From contig JAIXOJ010000077.1 of NCBI GenBank assembly GCA_027486835.1, positions 1-41,943 of the forward strand: a stretch of DNA of 41,943 nt, given 5' to 3'. The notes under the pieces are model-generated. The model was not told where the DNA came from and made no database searches. It was given only the letters and a program-made list of their open reading frames with translations. Each line of letters starts with the position of its first letter. Positions within the stretch are counted from its first letter, which is position 1. Of this stretch, positions 16,009 through 25,272 are shown piece by piece. The translations under genes were made by a program, and so were the position numbers. Source of the DNA: Chitinophagaceae bacterium. Its GTDB lineage: Bacteria > Bacteroidota > Bacteroidia > Chitinophagales > Chitinophagaceae.

Positions 16009-18204
16009 ATGAAGAGATGTTTACATTTCCTACTGTTTCTGATATTTTTTACCACCCAAAAGACCTATGCCCAACCCGAAATTCCCTTGCCCAAAGTACC
16101 TGTGATGCGCCAATTGTTTCACAGCAATATCGATGAAATACAATGGAAAATTGCCCAATCTTCCAGCAATGGTAGGGATAGTTTTTTTGCTCCAACGCAC
16201 GATTTGGAAACCAACAAAAAAATAAACAAAGCCCTACAACTGCGTGTGGATAATATGCAGGCAATTATAGAACTAGATACTTCTCTCACTCAAAATGATA
16301 AGTTTATTTGGTTAAAAGCATTAGAAAGTCTGCTGAACGATTTTTATTTTGGCAACAGCAGGGGGTATATCAAAGGAGCGTTGTTGCCAGAATTGATCTG
16401 GGCTTTTGAAGATGGCTTTTACCATGAAAAAAAACATACTTCCATTGCACCCGTTATTGCTAAATGCAGCTTAGAAACAGTGGACATTATCTTGAAACTG
16501 CCTGTGTTTGAAAACAATGTGGGGTTAAAAGCCTGTCAAGATTATTTACTGCTAAAGCGGTGTATCCAACAGCCTAATAATATCATGAAGCTGTTACGAA
16601 AATCCCCAGATGTATTCTTTGCAGATAGCTTAATTAAAATTGCAGCACACAGAAATCAAGAAGAATTGTACGACTATGCCTCGGGTGAAAACGAATTGGG
16701 TCAAAAAATTCGGGCATGTAACGACTCGTTGGTGCAAACCATTTGTAGAATTGCCGTGTTAAATACGGGAAGAATGTACTTTCCATTTCTGGATCAACTT
16801 TACCATAAAAAAATTACCCTAGACAGCATCACCAAAATAATCGAAAACGACGAAGCGTATTATAAACTACTGGTAAATACCCAAACACAATATGCGCTAA
16901 ACATGATTCATGGTGATACTCCTCTAGTGCATCAAGTGCTTACAGATAAACTTAGGGCTAAAGCCATTGACTATTACATCAATGTAATAAACGCACTTCA
17001 CGACGAAAAATCTGAAACAGAACGATTTAAAATTATTGAACGCTTAACGCCCGCCGAACTGTACTATTTAAGTGTTTTGGGCGAAGATGTCATTTACACC
17101 AGCAGCTACTTAGGCGTTTACAAGCGCATTTTTGAAAGAATGAAACAACCAAAAGCAGACAAGCTTTTGCGCTTGGTTCATTTCGATTACTATAAAAAAT
17201 TCATCAAAATAGCGGCTGATTACAACCAACTCGATGATTTTCTCAAACGCATGGAACCTTCCACTGCTGATAGCATCATGCGCAGTTTTGTAAATGATTT
17301 GGCTGCAAAAAGCGACTTAGAAGATGCGGTAGATGTGGCGGGTGCTTTTGCTAGCATTACCAACCCTAAAATCCGTAAACTAATTACCCTGCAAGTGGAA
17401 AAAAATAGGATGGAAGACTCCACCAACCACTTGACCAGATCCGCAACCATTTATCGCATTTTACATACCATCTTTTTATCGATGGATACCGCAAACAAAA
17501 TCAATCTTACCACCGAACTGGGCATAAACCCCATATTCATCATGCCGATTAGTCTGTTAAAAGACACTTCGGGGCGCATTATTGTGCAACAGTTTTTCTT
17601 TGGCGATAAAGATGGACGGTCGGTATTTAAAGGTTTTGTGAATCAGTTTGATGAACCTCAAAGGTGGAAAATCACCCATAAAGAAGAATGGATCGAGGTA
17701 AAATCGGTAAAGGGAATCCCTATTACCATTTATGCTAACAAACCGCTGGATACTGAACTCGATTTAGATGCACAGGCACAGGATCATTTGCGCCAATATT
17801 TAGATTCAGCTAACCTCAGCCCCACAGTGGTTATCCATAGAGGCCATAGCTATTTTGTAAAATATACTATCGACCAACTGTCCTCCTCGGCTAAAGTCAT
17901 TTTGTTAGGAAGCTGTGGTGGGTATCAAAGCCTCAACAAGGTACTAACCCTTTGCCCGCTTGCCCACATCATTTCCTCTAAACAAGTGGGTACGGGTGAG
18001 ATAAACGAGGGAATGCTAGAAGTAATTTTAGAACAATTGCGCCAAGGCAAAGATTTGGTATGGCCTAATTTATGGAAAGTGTTCTCTGCTAAGTTCAACG
18101 ACGCCAAAAGCCGTGATCGCTTTAATGATTATGTACCACCCCACAAAAATCTAGGAGCCATATTTATCATGGCGTATGAAAAAGCCTTGCAAACTGATAA
18201 CTAA
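16009..18204 (+). CDS. Large exported protein with a possible clan-CD peptidase end
   Basis: A 731-residue protein from the ATG at 16009, which directly begins a signal peptide (KRCLHFLLFLIFFTTQKTYAQ). An upstream in-frame ATG at 15973 would bury it. Residues to about 530 are helical and not assigned to a family. The C-terminal part has VVIHRGHSYFVKYTIDQL (His610, His613), then AKVILLGSCGGYQSL (Cys636) and IISSKQVGTGEINEGML. A His-Gly-His segment followed after a strand by Ser-Cys-Gly-Gly resembles the catalytic dyad of caspase/gingipain-type (clan CD) peptidases. This is a motif-level guess. It is divergent from the two-component operon, and the next gene follows by 11 bases. Confidence 0.8.
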   Translation: MKRCLHFLLFLIFFTTQKTYAQPEIPLPKVPVMRQLFHSNIDEIQWKIAQSSSNGRDSFFAPTHDLETNKKINKALQLRVDNMQAIIELDTSLTQNDKFIWLKALESLLNDFYFGNSRGYIKGALLPELIWAFEDGFYHEKKHTSIAPVIAKCSLETVDIILKLPVFENNVGLKACQDYLLLKRCIQQPNNIMKLLRKSPDVFFADSLIKIAAHRNQEELYDYASGENELGQKIRACNDSLVQTICRIAVLNTGRMYFPFLDQLYHKKITLDSITKIIENDEAYYKLLVNTQTQYALNMIHGDTPLVHQVLTDKLRAKAIDYYINVINALHDEKSETERFKIIERLTPAELYYLSVLGEDVIYTSSYLGVYKRIFERMKQPKADKLLRLVHFDYYKKFIKIAADYNQLDDFLKRMEPSTADSIMRSFVNDLAAKSDLEDAVDVAGAFASITNPKIRKLITLQVEKNRMEDSTNHLTRSATIYRILHTIFLSMDTANKINLTTELGINPIFIMPISLLKDTSGRIIVQQFFFGDKDGRSVFKGFVNQFDEPQRWKITHKEEWIEVKSVKGIPITIYANKPLDTELDLDAQAQDHLRQYLDSANLSPTVVIHRGHSYFVKYTIDQLSSSAKVILLGSCGGYQSLNKVLTLCPLAHIISSKQVGTGEINEGMLEVILEQLRQGKDLVWPNLWKVFSAKFNDAKSRDRFNDYVPPHKNLGAIFIMAYEKALQTDN

Positions 18205-18215
18205 CAACTTTTTTT

Positions 18216-18557
18216 ATGGATATAGAAGCTGTAAGGGCCTATTGTTTGGCTTTGCCGTTTGTAGAAGAATCACTCCCTTTTGACCCTGAAACTTTGGTAT
18301 TTAAAGTAAAGGGCAAAATGTTTTTGCTGGCTAGTTTAGATGCTATCCCCTTACAAATAAATGTAAAATGCGACCCTGACCTAGCTTTGTCATTGCGAGA
18401 GCAATACAGTAGTGTTACGCCAGGTTATCACATGAACAAAAAGCATTGGAATACTGTGGTCGCCAATGGAGATGCCCCCTTTTCCATAATAAAAGAATGG
18501 ATTCAGCATTCGTACGATTTAGTGGTGGCGGGGCTGCCCAAAAAGGAAAGGTGGTAG
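18216..18557 (+). CDS. MmcQ/YjbR family protein
   Basis: A 113-residue protein with the family pattern: an N-terminal helix and ALPFVEESLPFDPETLVFKV, KMFLLASLD, INVKCDPDLALSLRE, the central VTPGYHMNKKHWNTV block, and a C-terminal helix IIKEWIQHSYDLVVAGLPKK. The fold is CyaY/MmcQ-like and often annotated as DNA-binding; the function is not established. It starts 11 bases after the preceding exported protein and is probably cotranscribed with it. Length is typical. Confidence 0.92.
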   Translation: MDIEAVRAYCLALPFVEESLPFDPETLVFKVKGKMFLLASLDAIPLQINVKCDPDLALSLREQYSSVTPGYHMNKKHWNTVVANGDAPFSIIKEWIQHSYDLVVAGLPKKERW

Positions 18558-18677
18558 TCGGATGCTCTCCTCCAATAAAAATGCTTACAAAGTCGCAATG
18601 AAAGTTGTAAGTATTTAGTTGTAAGTAAGAATGCGTATTGGAACCAACAATTAGATGCTGAAATTATTGTGGCTCTG

Positions 18678-18741
18678 TCCCTAATACCTAAAACCTACTA
18701 CTTAACACCAACTACCTAACACCTTATACCTAACACCTACT
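18678..18741 (+). repeat. G-free CCTAACACC-type leader before the DUF5686 gene
   Basis: Sixty-four bases without a single G, built from ACCTA, CCTAACACC and similar units, end directly at the ATG. Upstream (about 18602-18628) lies a GTTGTAAGTA-rich tract of opposite sense. Confidence 0.65.
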
Positions 18742-21207
18742 ATGCGGGTTCTATTTTTCTTTTTCTGTTTGGTTTTAATGGTTGCATTGCCTGCTATGGG
18801 TCAATACCAAGTTTCAGGAACGGTAACAGATAGTAGTGGTAAACCGCTTCCTTATGCTTCGGTGAGTATTAGGAATGCCAGCCTAGGTACCACAGCAAAT
18901 AACATAGGCCATTTTCAATTGTCATTGCCAAAGGGAAAACACCTCTTGGTTTGTCAGCAAGTGGGATATGTGGCTGCTGAAAAACAGGTTACCATCCTTG
19001 ATGCACCCATTACTGTAAATTTCATCCTTTCGCAACAGCAATACCGATTGAAAGAGGTGGTGGTACAAACAAAAAAAGAAGATCTGGCCTACGGCATTAT
19101 TAGAAAAGCAATTGCCAAAAGAGCGGAGCATTTATCTGAACTCCATAAATTCCAATGTGAAGTTTATATTAAAGGTCAAATGCAGCTAAGGGATTTTCCT
19201 AAAAAATTAATGGGCGAAAACGTAACTTTTGACGATGGCGACACTAGCAAACGGAAAATGCTCTTCCTCTCCGAATCATTAGCCAACTATTACGTTGATG
19301 GTGATAAAAAAAAGATAGAAGTGGTGGCTACCAAAGTAAGTGGCCGCGCGGGTGGGTTTGGGTTTAGCAGCCCCCAAATCATTTCCTTTTATAACAACAT
19401 CGTATCCATTGGTCAAAATCTAAATCCCCGAGGGTTCATTTCGCCCATTGCCAACAATGCCTTGCATTACTACAAGTACCGATTAATGGGTTCTTTTTAT
19501 GAAAACGGCAAAGAAATCAACCAAATACAAGTGACTCCGCTGCGCAAATACGAGCCTTTGTTCTCTGGCACTATTTATATTTTGGAAGACGAATGGCGGC
19601 TACACAGTGTACAGCTTACAGTGGTAAAAGACCAACAGATTCAGTTACTAGACACTTTAACCATACAGCAGCTTTATGTGCCCTTACAACACACTTGGGT
19701 TATAAAGCAACAGGTAATTTATCCATCGGGGAAATTTTTCGGGTTTGATTTTTTTGGTAATTTTTTGCAAGTGTATCGGCAATTTAATTTGACCCCCACT
19801 TTCGATAAATCCTTATTCAACCATACCCTCATTACTTTTCAAGACAGTTCTAACAAAAAAAAGAATACCTATTGGGATACGATGCGCCCCATCCCTTTAT
19901 TGCCCGAAGAGATAAAAGATTACCTAAAAAAAGACAGCATTGAACAAGTGCAGAAGCAACCAAGGTATATTGACTCGATGGACAGGGTAAACAATAAACT
20001 GTCTTTATCTAAGCTGTTTGTTTCTGGCCAACAATGGCAAGCCACCCTCAGAAAAAGAAGTTTTTCCATCCAGCCCTTCCTCTCCATGGCCACTTCTATC
20101 AATACTGTAGAAGGCTTTGCGCCATTTGTTAGGGGCACTTACACTAAAGAATTTGCTAACAATGGAAAATGGTCTATTTCGCCATACATACGCTATGGCA
20201 CTAGTAACCACCATTGGAATGGACAATTAGACATTGGCTATCAAACAGGTAAAAAAAACGTACAGAAATGGGGTGCATCGGTGGGTCAGCAGGTAATTCA
20301 ATGGAACAACGAGAATCCAGTGGGCAATTTTGGCAATGCCTTTTCCACCCTTTTCTTTGGGTTTAATTACATGAAATTGTATGAGGCAAAATTCGCTAAG
20401 ATTACTTGGGAGAAAGAATTGGCCCCAGGATTAAGACTTGCCTTAGATGCCCATTACCAACAAAGGCAGCCGCTGGAAAATACCTTCAGCAACACTTGGT
20501 ACCAAGTGAAAGACCGAGCATTTACCCCCAACTATCCTGTAGAAAAATGGTCGGAAAACTTACAGCCCCACAATGCATTCATCACCAGCTTGGAAATCTA
20601 CTATAGTTTCAAAGCACGGTACATAGAATTTCCCGACCAAAAGATAAACATTGGCACCAAGCATCCCACCCTACGGTTGGTGTTGACAAAAGGAGTAAAG
20701 GGTTGGTTAGCCAGCGATGTGGATTTTGCCAAATGGCAGGCTGAAATTAAAGGAAAGATTCCCCTTAAACTGGCTGGTAGGTTAGAATACCAAGCAACCC
20801 TCGGTGGTTTTATAAACCGAAACACGGTTTTTGCCCCCGACTATAAGCATTATTGGGGCAACCAAACCTACCTCGTAAGCCGGTATATGGACGGCTTTTT
20901 GCTGCTACCTTACTACAGCCTAAGCAATACTGCCGATTGTTATGCCGCTACGCACTTTGCCTATCATTTAAATGGTTTTTTAACCAATAAAATTCCCGTG
21001 CTTAAGCAGTTGAACTGGTTTTTTGTAGTGGGGGCAAATACCCTAGCCATTCATCCCGACGAACGCTACTACGAGGGTTATTTTTCAATAGAAAATATTT
21101 TTAAAATCATGCGGGTTGATGTAGTGCAATCCCTCCACCAAGGCCAATTAGAAAGCTCTGGTTTTCGTTGCTCTTTTAAGTTCCCGCAAAGAGGTAGGGG
21201 TAGGTAG
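18742..21207 (+). CDS. DUF5686 and carboxypeptidase regulatory-like domain protein
   Basis: An 821-residue outer-membrane-type protein of Bacteroidota. The signal peptide (RVLFFFFCLVLMVALPAMG) is followed by a CarboxypepD_reg-like beta domain (YQVSGTVTDSSGKPLPYASV, about 22-105). The DUF5686 body comes next, with LAYGIIRKAIAKR and FQCEVYIKGQ, and repeated amphipathic strands to the C-terminus suggest a barrel. The protein lacks a TonB plug, so it is not a SusC-type transporter. Its role in the family is unknown. It is monocistronic by position, with the G-free leader directly before the start. Confidence 0.9.
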   Translation: MRVLFFFFCLVLMVALPAMGQYQVSGTVTDSSGKPLPYASVSIRNASLGTTANNIGHFQLSLPKGKHLLVCQQVGYVAAEKQVTILDAPITVNFILSQQQYRLKEVVVQTKKEDLAYGIIRKAIAKRAEHLSELHKFQCEVYIKGQMQLRDFPKKLMGENVTFDDGDTSKRKMLFLSESLANYYVDGDKKKIEVVATKVSGRAGGFGFSSPQIISFYNNIVSIGQNLNPRGFISPIANNALHYYKYRLMGSFYENGKEINQIQVTPLRKYEPLFSGTIYILEDEWRLHSVQLTVVKDQQIQLLDTLTIQQLYVPLQHTWVIKQQVIYPSGKFFGFDFFGNFLQVYRQFNLTPTFDKSLFNHTLITFQDSSNKKKNTYWDTMRPIPLLPEEIKDYLKKDSIEQVQKQPRYIDSMDRVNNKLSLSKLFVSGQQWQATLRKRSFSIQPFLSMATSINTVEGFAPFVRGTYTKEFANNGKWSISPYIRYGTSNHHWNGQLDIGYQTGKKNVQKWGASVGQQVIQWNNENPVGNFGNAFSTLFFGFNYMKLYEAKFAKITWEKELAPGLRLALDAHYQQRQPLENTFSNTWYQVKDRAFTPNYPVEKWSENLQPHNAFITSLEIYYSFKARYIEFPDQKINIGTKHPTLRLVLTKGVKGWLASDVDFAKWQAEIKGKIPLKLAGRLEYQATLGGFINRNTVFAPDYKHYWGNQTYLVSRYMDGFLLLPYYSLSNTADCYAATHFAYHLNGFLTNKIPVLKQLNWFFVVGANTLAIHPDERYYEGYFSIENIFKIMRVDVVQSLHQGQLESSGFRCSFKFPQRGRGR

Positions 21208-21471
21208 GAATTTTCAATTGGAATGGGTTGAATCTATTTCTATTGATTTGCGTGACATGTTGTAAACTTGCTGGTGCATAACATGGGATTTGCTGGCGGG
21301 GTGGCGTATTCTTGGGACTATTTCAAGCGAAGGACGGTGGTTTGAGGAGATTTAAAAATTGTTTGGCGTATTTGGGAGGAAATTTCCCAGACTAGCCAAC
21401 CGTGTAATGAAGACTTCCTTTTGCTTATCATGCAAACCTCATAGAAAAATCGAATTCATTCTCATTTTTTT

Positions 21472-21545
21472 CACGCAAAACTTACTTTTTTTTTCACGCA
21501 AAACTTATTCTTTTTCACGCAAAACTTATTCTTTTTCACGCATAG
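21472..21545. repeat. 21-bp tandem array
   Basis: CACGCAAAACTTATTCTTTTT units recur at 21472, 21495, 21516 and 21537; the last two spacings are exactly 21 and the first is 23 because of a longer T run. The stretch 21208-21471 holds no recognised gene. Confidence 0.85.
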
Positions 21546-21559
21546 TGCTAAGTTCTGTC

Positions 21560-21638
21560 ATACTTTTTGAGCGTTTTTTCATCTCACCCCAACCCCTCTC
21601 CAAAAAGCAAGGGGCAAAACGAAAACCTTTTTTGCACC
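21560..21638. repeat. Partial copy of the 91-bp element
   Basis: It has CTCACCCCAACCCCTCTCC, AAGGGGCAAAACG and a right end of TTTTTTGCACC; the left end is diverged. From 21639 to 21829 nothing else is recognised. Confidence 0.6.
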
Positions 21639-21829
21639 CAATTAAACATTCGGCCACCCCAAAAAATCAATCTTATTAATGGCATTATCATATTTATTGA
21701 ATGCGATTTCATTTGAAAACATAAAGCACATACACGCTACTAAAAAAATCCGCTATCTCAAGCATCATTATTTATACCTCATGTACTCTACTCTAAGCGA
21801 ATGGGTTAAGAATTAATAAATAAAATGAA

Positions 21830-23116
21830 ATGGTAAGAAAAATGAAAATGGTAAAAAAAGTAGCAACGCTCGGCTTTGCTTGTTTGGTGGTAATTGCCTC
21901 TTTTCTTGGTTGTATGAAAGACAAAGCAACAAAAACCTATAAAGTGTATAAACCTATAGTGGAAAAACTTAGTCAAATACATGCAAAAATTAAAAACACT
22001 CAACCGCAAAGCATCAATACAATAGGTAAAATATGTTTGTATAACGATTACATATTTGCCATATCACCTGATAAAGGGATTCACGTAATTAATAATAAAA
22101 ATACGGTTTCGCCAAGCAATGAATCGTTTATTGTATTGCCTGGCTGTGGGGATATTGCCATTGTAGGAGATGTACTTTATGCCGATTGCTATAGCGATTT
22201 GGTTACTATCAACATTAGCAAATTGCCACAAGTAGAAGTAGTTAAAATTATTCCCAATCATTTTCCCGATAAGCGAAGTGCCTATGGTATTTATGTAGAT
22301 AGTACCGAAGCAATTGTTGGTTGGGATGTAAAAGATACGGTGGTAAGCCAAAGTATTAACGGCGAAAACGATTATGTGCTAATTCGCGGGGATGTGCTGC
22401 TATCGTCTAATACATCAAGCCCAGCTAATAATTCAGTTGGCGTAAATGGCTCCATGTCTCGGTTTGCAGTTCAAAACAATTATTTATATACCGTAAGTAG
22501 CTATAACCTTTCTGCTATAAATATTACCAATCTAACCAATCCAATAGTAGTCTCCAACAAATATATTGGTTGGAATATCGAAACCGTTTATCCATTTAAA
22601 GACAAACTATTTATCGGATCGCAAACTGGCATGTTTGTTTATGATATCAGTACACCCACTACCCCAGTTTATGTTACACAATTTAGACACGCTCGCGTTT
22701 GTGATCCTGTAATTGCTGATAGCAACCACGCTTACGTTACACTCCATACCGAAAGTGAAGGCAATGCCTCAAATTCCTTAATTAGTTGTACTGGTGGGGA
22801 TATTAATGAATTGGATGTTTTAGATGTTAGCAATTTGAGTAATGTAAAATTGATCAAAGAATACAATATGGCTCAACCTAAAGGATTGGGTAAAGAAGGT
22901 AAAACGTTGGTTATTTGCGATGGAAAAGAAGGCATTAAGTTTTACGATGCAACAGACCCTGCAAACCTACTATTAGTGAAGACAATTGAAATAAGTAATG
23001 CTTACGATGTAATTTGTTGGAATGGTATTGCGTTAGTATCTGCTAAAAATGGGTTGTATCAATACCAATATTCTAATTTAAACGACATTAAATTCTTAAG
23101 TAAATTAGTTTATTAA
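21830..23116 (+). CDS. LVIVD-repeat lipoprotein
   Basis: A 428-residue protein with a lipoprotein signal ending in ASFLGC (Cys28). The rest is a beta-propeller-like series of repeats of the type GDIAIVGDVLYADCYSDLV, NNYLYTVSSYNLSAINIT and KDKLFIGSQTGMFVYDIS, typical of LVIVD/choice-of-anchor proteins found at the Bacteroidota cell surface. Repeats suggest protein or ligand binding; no catalytic motif is seen. It lies 10 bases upstream of a small exported protein, in an operon ended by a strong terminator. Several in-frame ATGs near the start leave the first few residues uncertain. Confidence 0.85.
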   Translation: MVRKMKMVKKVATLGFACLVVIASFLGCMKDKATKTYKVYKPIVEKLSQIHAKIKNTQPQSINTIGKICLYNDYIFAISPDKGIHVINNKNTVSPSNESFIVLPGCGDIAIVGDVLYADCYSDLVTINISKLPQVEVVKIIPNHFPDKRSAYGIYVDSTEAIVGWDVKDTVVSQSINGENDYVLIRGDVLLSSNTSSPANNSVGVNGSMSRFAVQNNYLYTVSSYNLSAINITNLTNPIVVSNKYIGWNIETVYPFKDKLFIGSQTGMFVYDISTPTTPVYVTQFRHARVCDPVIADSNHAYVTLHTESEGNASNSLISCTGGDINELDVLDVSNLSNVKLIKEYNMAQPKGLGKEGKTLVICDGKEGIKFYDATDPANLLLVKTIEISNAYDVICWNGIALVSAKNGLYQYQYSNLNDIKFLSKLVY

Positions 23117-23126
23117 GCCGCAGCAG

Positions 23127-23696
23127 ATGAAAAATGTATTGCTTTATTTGCTGTCTCTTATAGCGTTTTCTACATTGAATGCCCAACACCAACCAAAAAA
23201 AATTCATTTCACTAGCATCAATTCAGTTGGTATGTTAAATGGCGAGATTGCCTCAACATTTACCATGCAAAGCATTAATGGATTACAATACAAAAAGCTT
23301 AGTGCTGGGATAGGAATTGGGATAGATAATTATGGCTATCGCACAATCCCCTTTACTTTTTACATAAAACATTCCTTTTTAAAAGGCAATACGCATCCTT
23401 TTCTGTTTTCAGACATGGGGGTAGGAAAATACGTAGAGACGAATAATCAATCTGAAAAATGGCCTTACGGTTTAAAACCGAGTTCGGTAAAAAACAGTTT
23501 TTGTGGTGAATGGGGCATTGGATTTGAAAAAACAATTAGTAATGGTTGTTTATTTTTTATGTCAGCAGGGTATAGCTTAAAAAAGTTTGCCTATACGCAG
23601 AAACTACCCTGGATAAATAGCCCAACGGATAATGAATACAGGTATAACTATAGCTACAATAGGTATGTCTTAAAAATGGGGGTGCAATTATATTAG
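23127..23696 (+). CDS. Small exported beta-rich protein, probable outer-membrane barrel
   Basis: A 189-residue protein with a signal peptide (MKNVLLYLLSLIAFSTLNAQ). The mature part is rich in Gly, Tyr and aromatic-alternating strands (GIGIGIDNYGYRTIPFTFYI, CGEWGIGFEKTI, LFFMSAGYSLKKF) and ends in Tyr, as in small outer-membrane barrels. No family is recognised. It follows the LVIVD lipoprotein by 10 bases and is followed by a 19-bp hairpin, so the two form an operon; a physical partnership with the lipoprotein is a guess. Confidence 0.75.
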   Translation: MKNVLLYLLSLIAFSTLNAQHQPKKIHFTSINSVGMLNGEIASTFTMQSINGLQYKKLSAGIGIGIDNYGYRTIPFTFYIKHSFLKGNTHPFLFSDMGVGKYVETNNQSEKWPYGLKPSSVKNSFCGEWGIGFEKTISNGCLFFMSAGYSLKKFAYTQKLPWINSPTDNEYRYNYSYNRYVLKMGVQLY

Positions 23697-23702
23697 AGGC
23701 TG

Positions 23703-23747
23703 CTTAAAGTATTCCTAGTAACCCTTACTAGGGATACTTTAAGTTTT
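23703..23747 (+). terminator. Terminator of the LVIVD lipoprotein operon
   Basis: CTTAAAGTATTCCTAGTAA pairs along 19 bases with TTACTAGGGATACTTTAAG (one G-T pair), with a CCC loop and a TTTT tail. Confidence 0.85.
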
Positions 23748-24404
23748 ACCTTAATTTTTATTTCAACCTCATTTTCAGTTTTGGAACACCCCAATATTAT
23801 TACTCGCTAATACAAAAAGCACAACCAACCATCTCTAAGCATCTCAAAATGAAAAATGAATGTTCATTTTGGAAAGGATAGGTTACCACAAGAAAATGAG
23901 CTGAAATATTTTCACACTAATCCGATTTCCCCAAAAAATATGCGTCCCTGCTATTTTTATTTACTACCCTATCTTTCAAAAGGAAAGGAATGCACTTTAC
24001 ATAGGGCAACACCAAAAAACACCACCCGAATGACAAACTAGACAAAAAGGCAGTACACAATGTCAGTCATTTGCAAACAAAAGCTTAAATATTGCATCAT
24101 TACACGGGGTCAAAGCAATTATTTTGCGACAATTTGTCCGAAATTGAATTTAGAATCATATCTCGCCAATTGTAAGAAAGCCCGAAACACGCGAAACAAT
24201 TGCAGATCTTGGTTACTAAAAAACCGCAAAAAGTCGGTCAATTTTTAAGAAATAGCGCATTAGCCTCTGAATTGAAATCGAATTGTTTCAGAAACTGAAA
24301 AATGATTTTAATTACCCCTATAATGCCATTTAAAGGACGATTTATGTTTTGGCTTGTTAATTGAAACTATGAAGGCAGTTCCCAAAAAAATAAATTGGAT
24401 AAAA
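23748..24404. other. Long gap with no recognised gene
   Basis: Short open frames exist (about 60 codons each) but have no protein-like composition or start context. An inverted repeat, CAAAATGAA (23845-23853) against TTCATTTTG (23863-23871), is the only clear structure. It may hold the promoter of the small peptide gene that follows. Confidence 0.4.
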
Positions 24405-24617
24405 ATGAAAACTTTAATTAAAAAAGCCTGCTTAGGCGGCATTGCAACAGTAGCAATATTAGTAAGTACTCAAGTGAGTGTATTTGCGGCTACAACTACC
24501 ACTAATCAATCAAACGACATGAGTGCTGCTTCGGTTGTGGCTAGTGTTGCGGTATTGATTCTTGCCATCGTTTTACCCGCTTTCAAAAGCGAAACAAACC
24601 CTAGCATTCAAAAATAA
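24405..24617 (+). CDS. Small exported or membrane peptide of unknown function
   Basis: From the ATG at 24405 the product is 70 residues: a signal peptide (KTLIKKACLGGIATVAILVS, cleavage likely after FA), a Thr/Asn/Ser spacer, and a second hydrophobic helix (VVASVAVLILAIVLPAF) with a polar tail. Earlier in-frame ATGs at 24354 and 24369 would add a polar extension before the signal. No family is recognised. A strong terminator 25 bases after the stop supports a real, separately transcribed gene. Confidence 0.6.
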   Translation: MKTLIKKACLGGIATVAILVSTQVSVFAATTTTNQSNDMSAASVVASVAVLILAIVLPAFKSETNPSIQK

Positions 24618-24641
24618 CTGTTACCTAATAACTCTTATTTC

Positions 24642-24678
24642 AAAAAAAGGAGCGTCCGAAAGAACGCTCCTTTTTTTA
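24642..24678. terminator. Bidirectional terminator
   Basis: AAAAAAAGGAGCGT pairs with ACGCTCCTTTTTTT around a short loop. A runs and T runs on both sides let it serve the peptide gene ending at 24617 and the converging peroxidase gene ending at 24693. Confidence 0.85.
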
Positions 24679-24692
24679 TACAATGGCATGAT

Positions 24693-25226
24693 TTATTTCA
24701 AATACTTAGCAATCTCTTCGCTATTGGGCTCCACTTTACTTGGAAAGTAAGCAATCATTTTTCCATTTTCATCCAAAAGGAATTTATTAAAGTTCCAAGA
24801 AACGGTAGCAGCTAACACCCCATTGTCTGCTTTGGTGGTGAGCCATTTATAAATTGGTGCAACATCTTCTCCTTTTACACTGATTTTACTTGCCATAGGA
24901 AAACTAACACCAAAACGAGCCTTACAAAATTCTACAATCTCTGCATCTGTTCCTGGTTCTTGTGATCCAAAGTTGTTAGCAGGAAAACCCACAATAACCA
25001 GTTTGTCTTTGTTAGCTGCGTATAATTTTTCTAGCCCTTCGTACTGGCGGGTATAGCCACATTTAGAAGCTACATTCACCACTAAAATTTTCTTGCCTTT
25101 GAATTTGGCAAAATCGATGGTACTTCCATCAATACTCTTTACCTTGAATTTGTGGATAGAGGGTGTACCCACCAACATAAAAGAACTTAACACAATAATT
25201 GACAAAAAAGAAAATAGATACTTCAT
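24693..25226 (-). CDS. Glutathione peroxidase-family protein (thiol peroxidase), exported
   Basis: A 177-residue protein from the ATG at 25224-25226. The frame could start earlier, but this ATG begins a signal peptide or anchor (KYLFSFLSIIVLSSFMLVG). The catalytic set is complete: Cys56 in NVASKCGYT, Gln89 in FPANNFGSQEPG, and Trp144/Asn145 in SWNFNKFL. It reduces hydroperoxides, in bacteria usually with thioredoxin rather than glutathione. The signal suggests a periplasmic or membrane location. The beta-helix lipoprotein gene lies directly upstream (46 bases) on the same strand. Confidence 0.93.
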   Translation of the reverse strand: MKYLFSFLSIIVLSSFMLVGTPSIHKFKVKSIDGSTIDFAKFKGKKILVVNVASKCGYTRQYEGLEKLYAANKDKLVIVGFPANNFGSQEPGTDAEIVEFCKARFGVSFPMASKISVKGEDVAPIYKWLTTKADNGVLAATVSWNFNKFLLDENGKMIAYFPSKVEPNSEEIAKYLK

Positions 25227-25272
25227 AAATTTTGATTTAAAAAGATTAATGAACAAGGAAAATAGCATTTGG

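Noticed and set aside
23856-24248. Two short plus-strand frames
   Set aside because: About 60 codons each, no start context, no recognisable composition or family.
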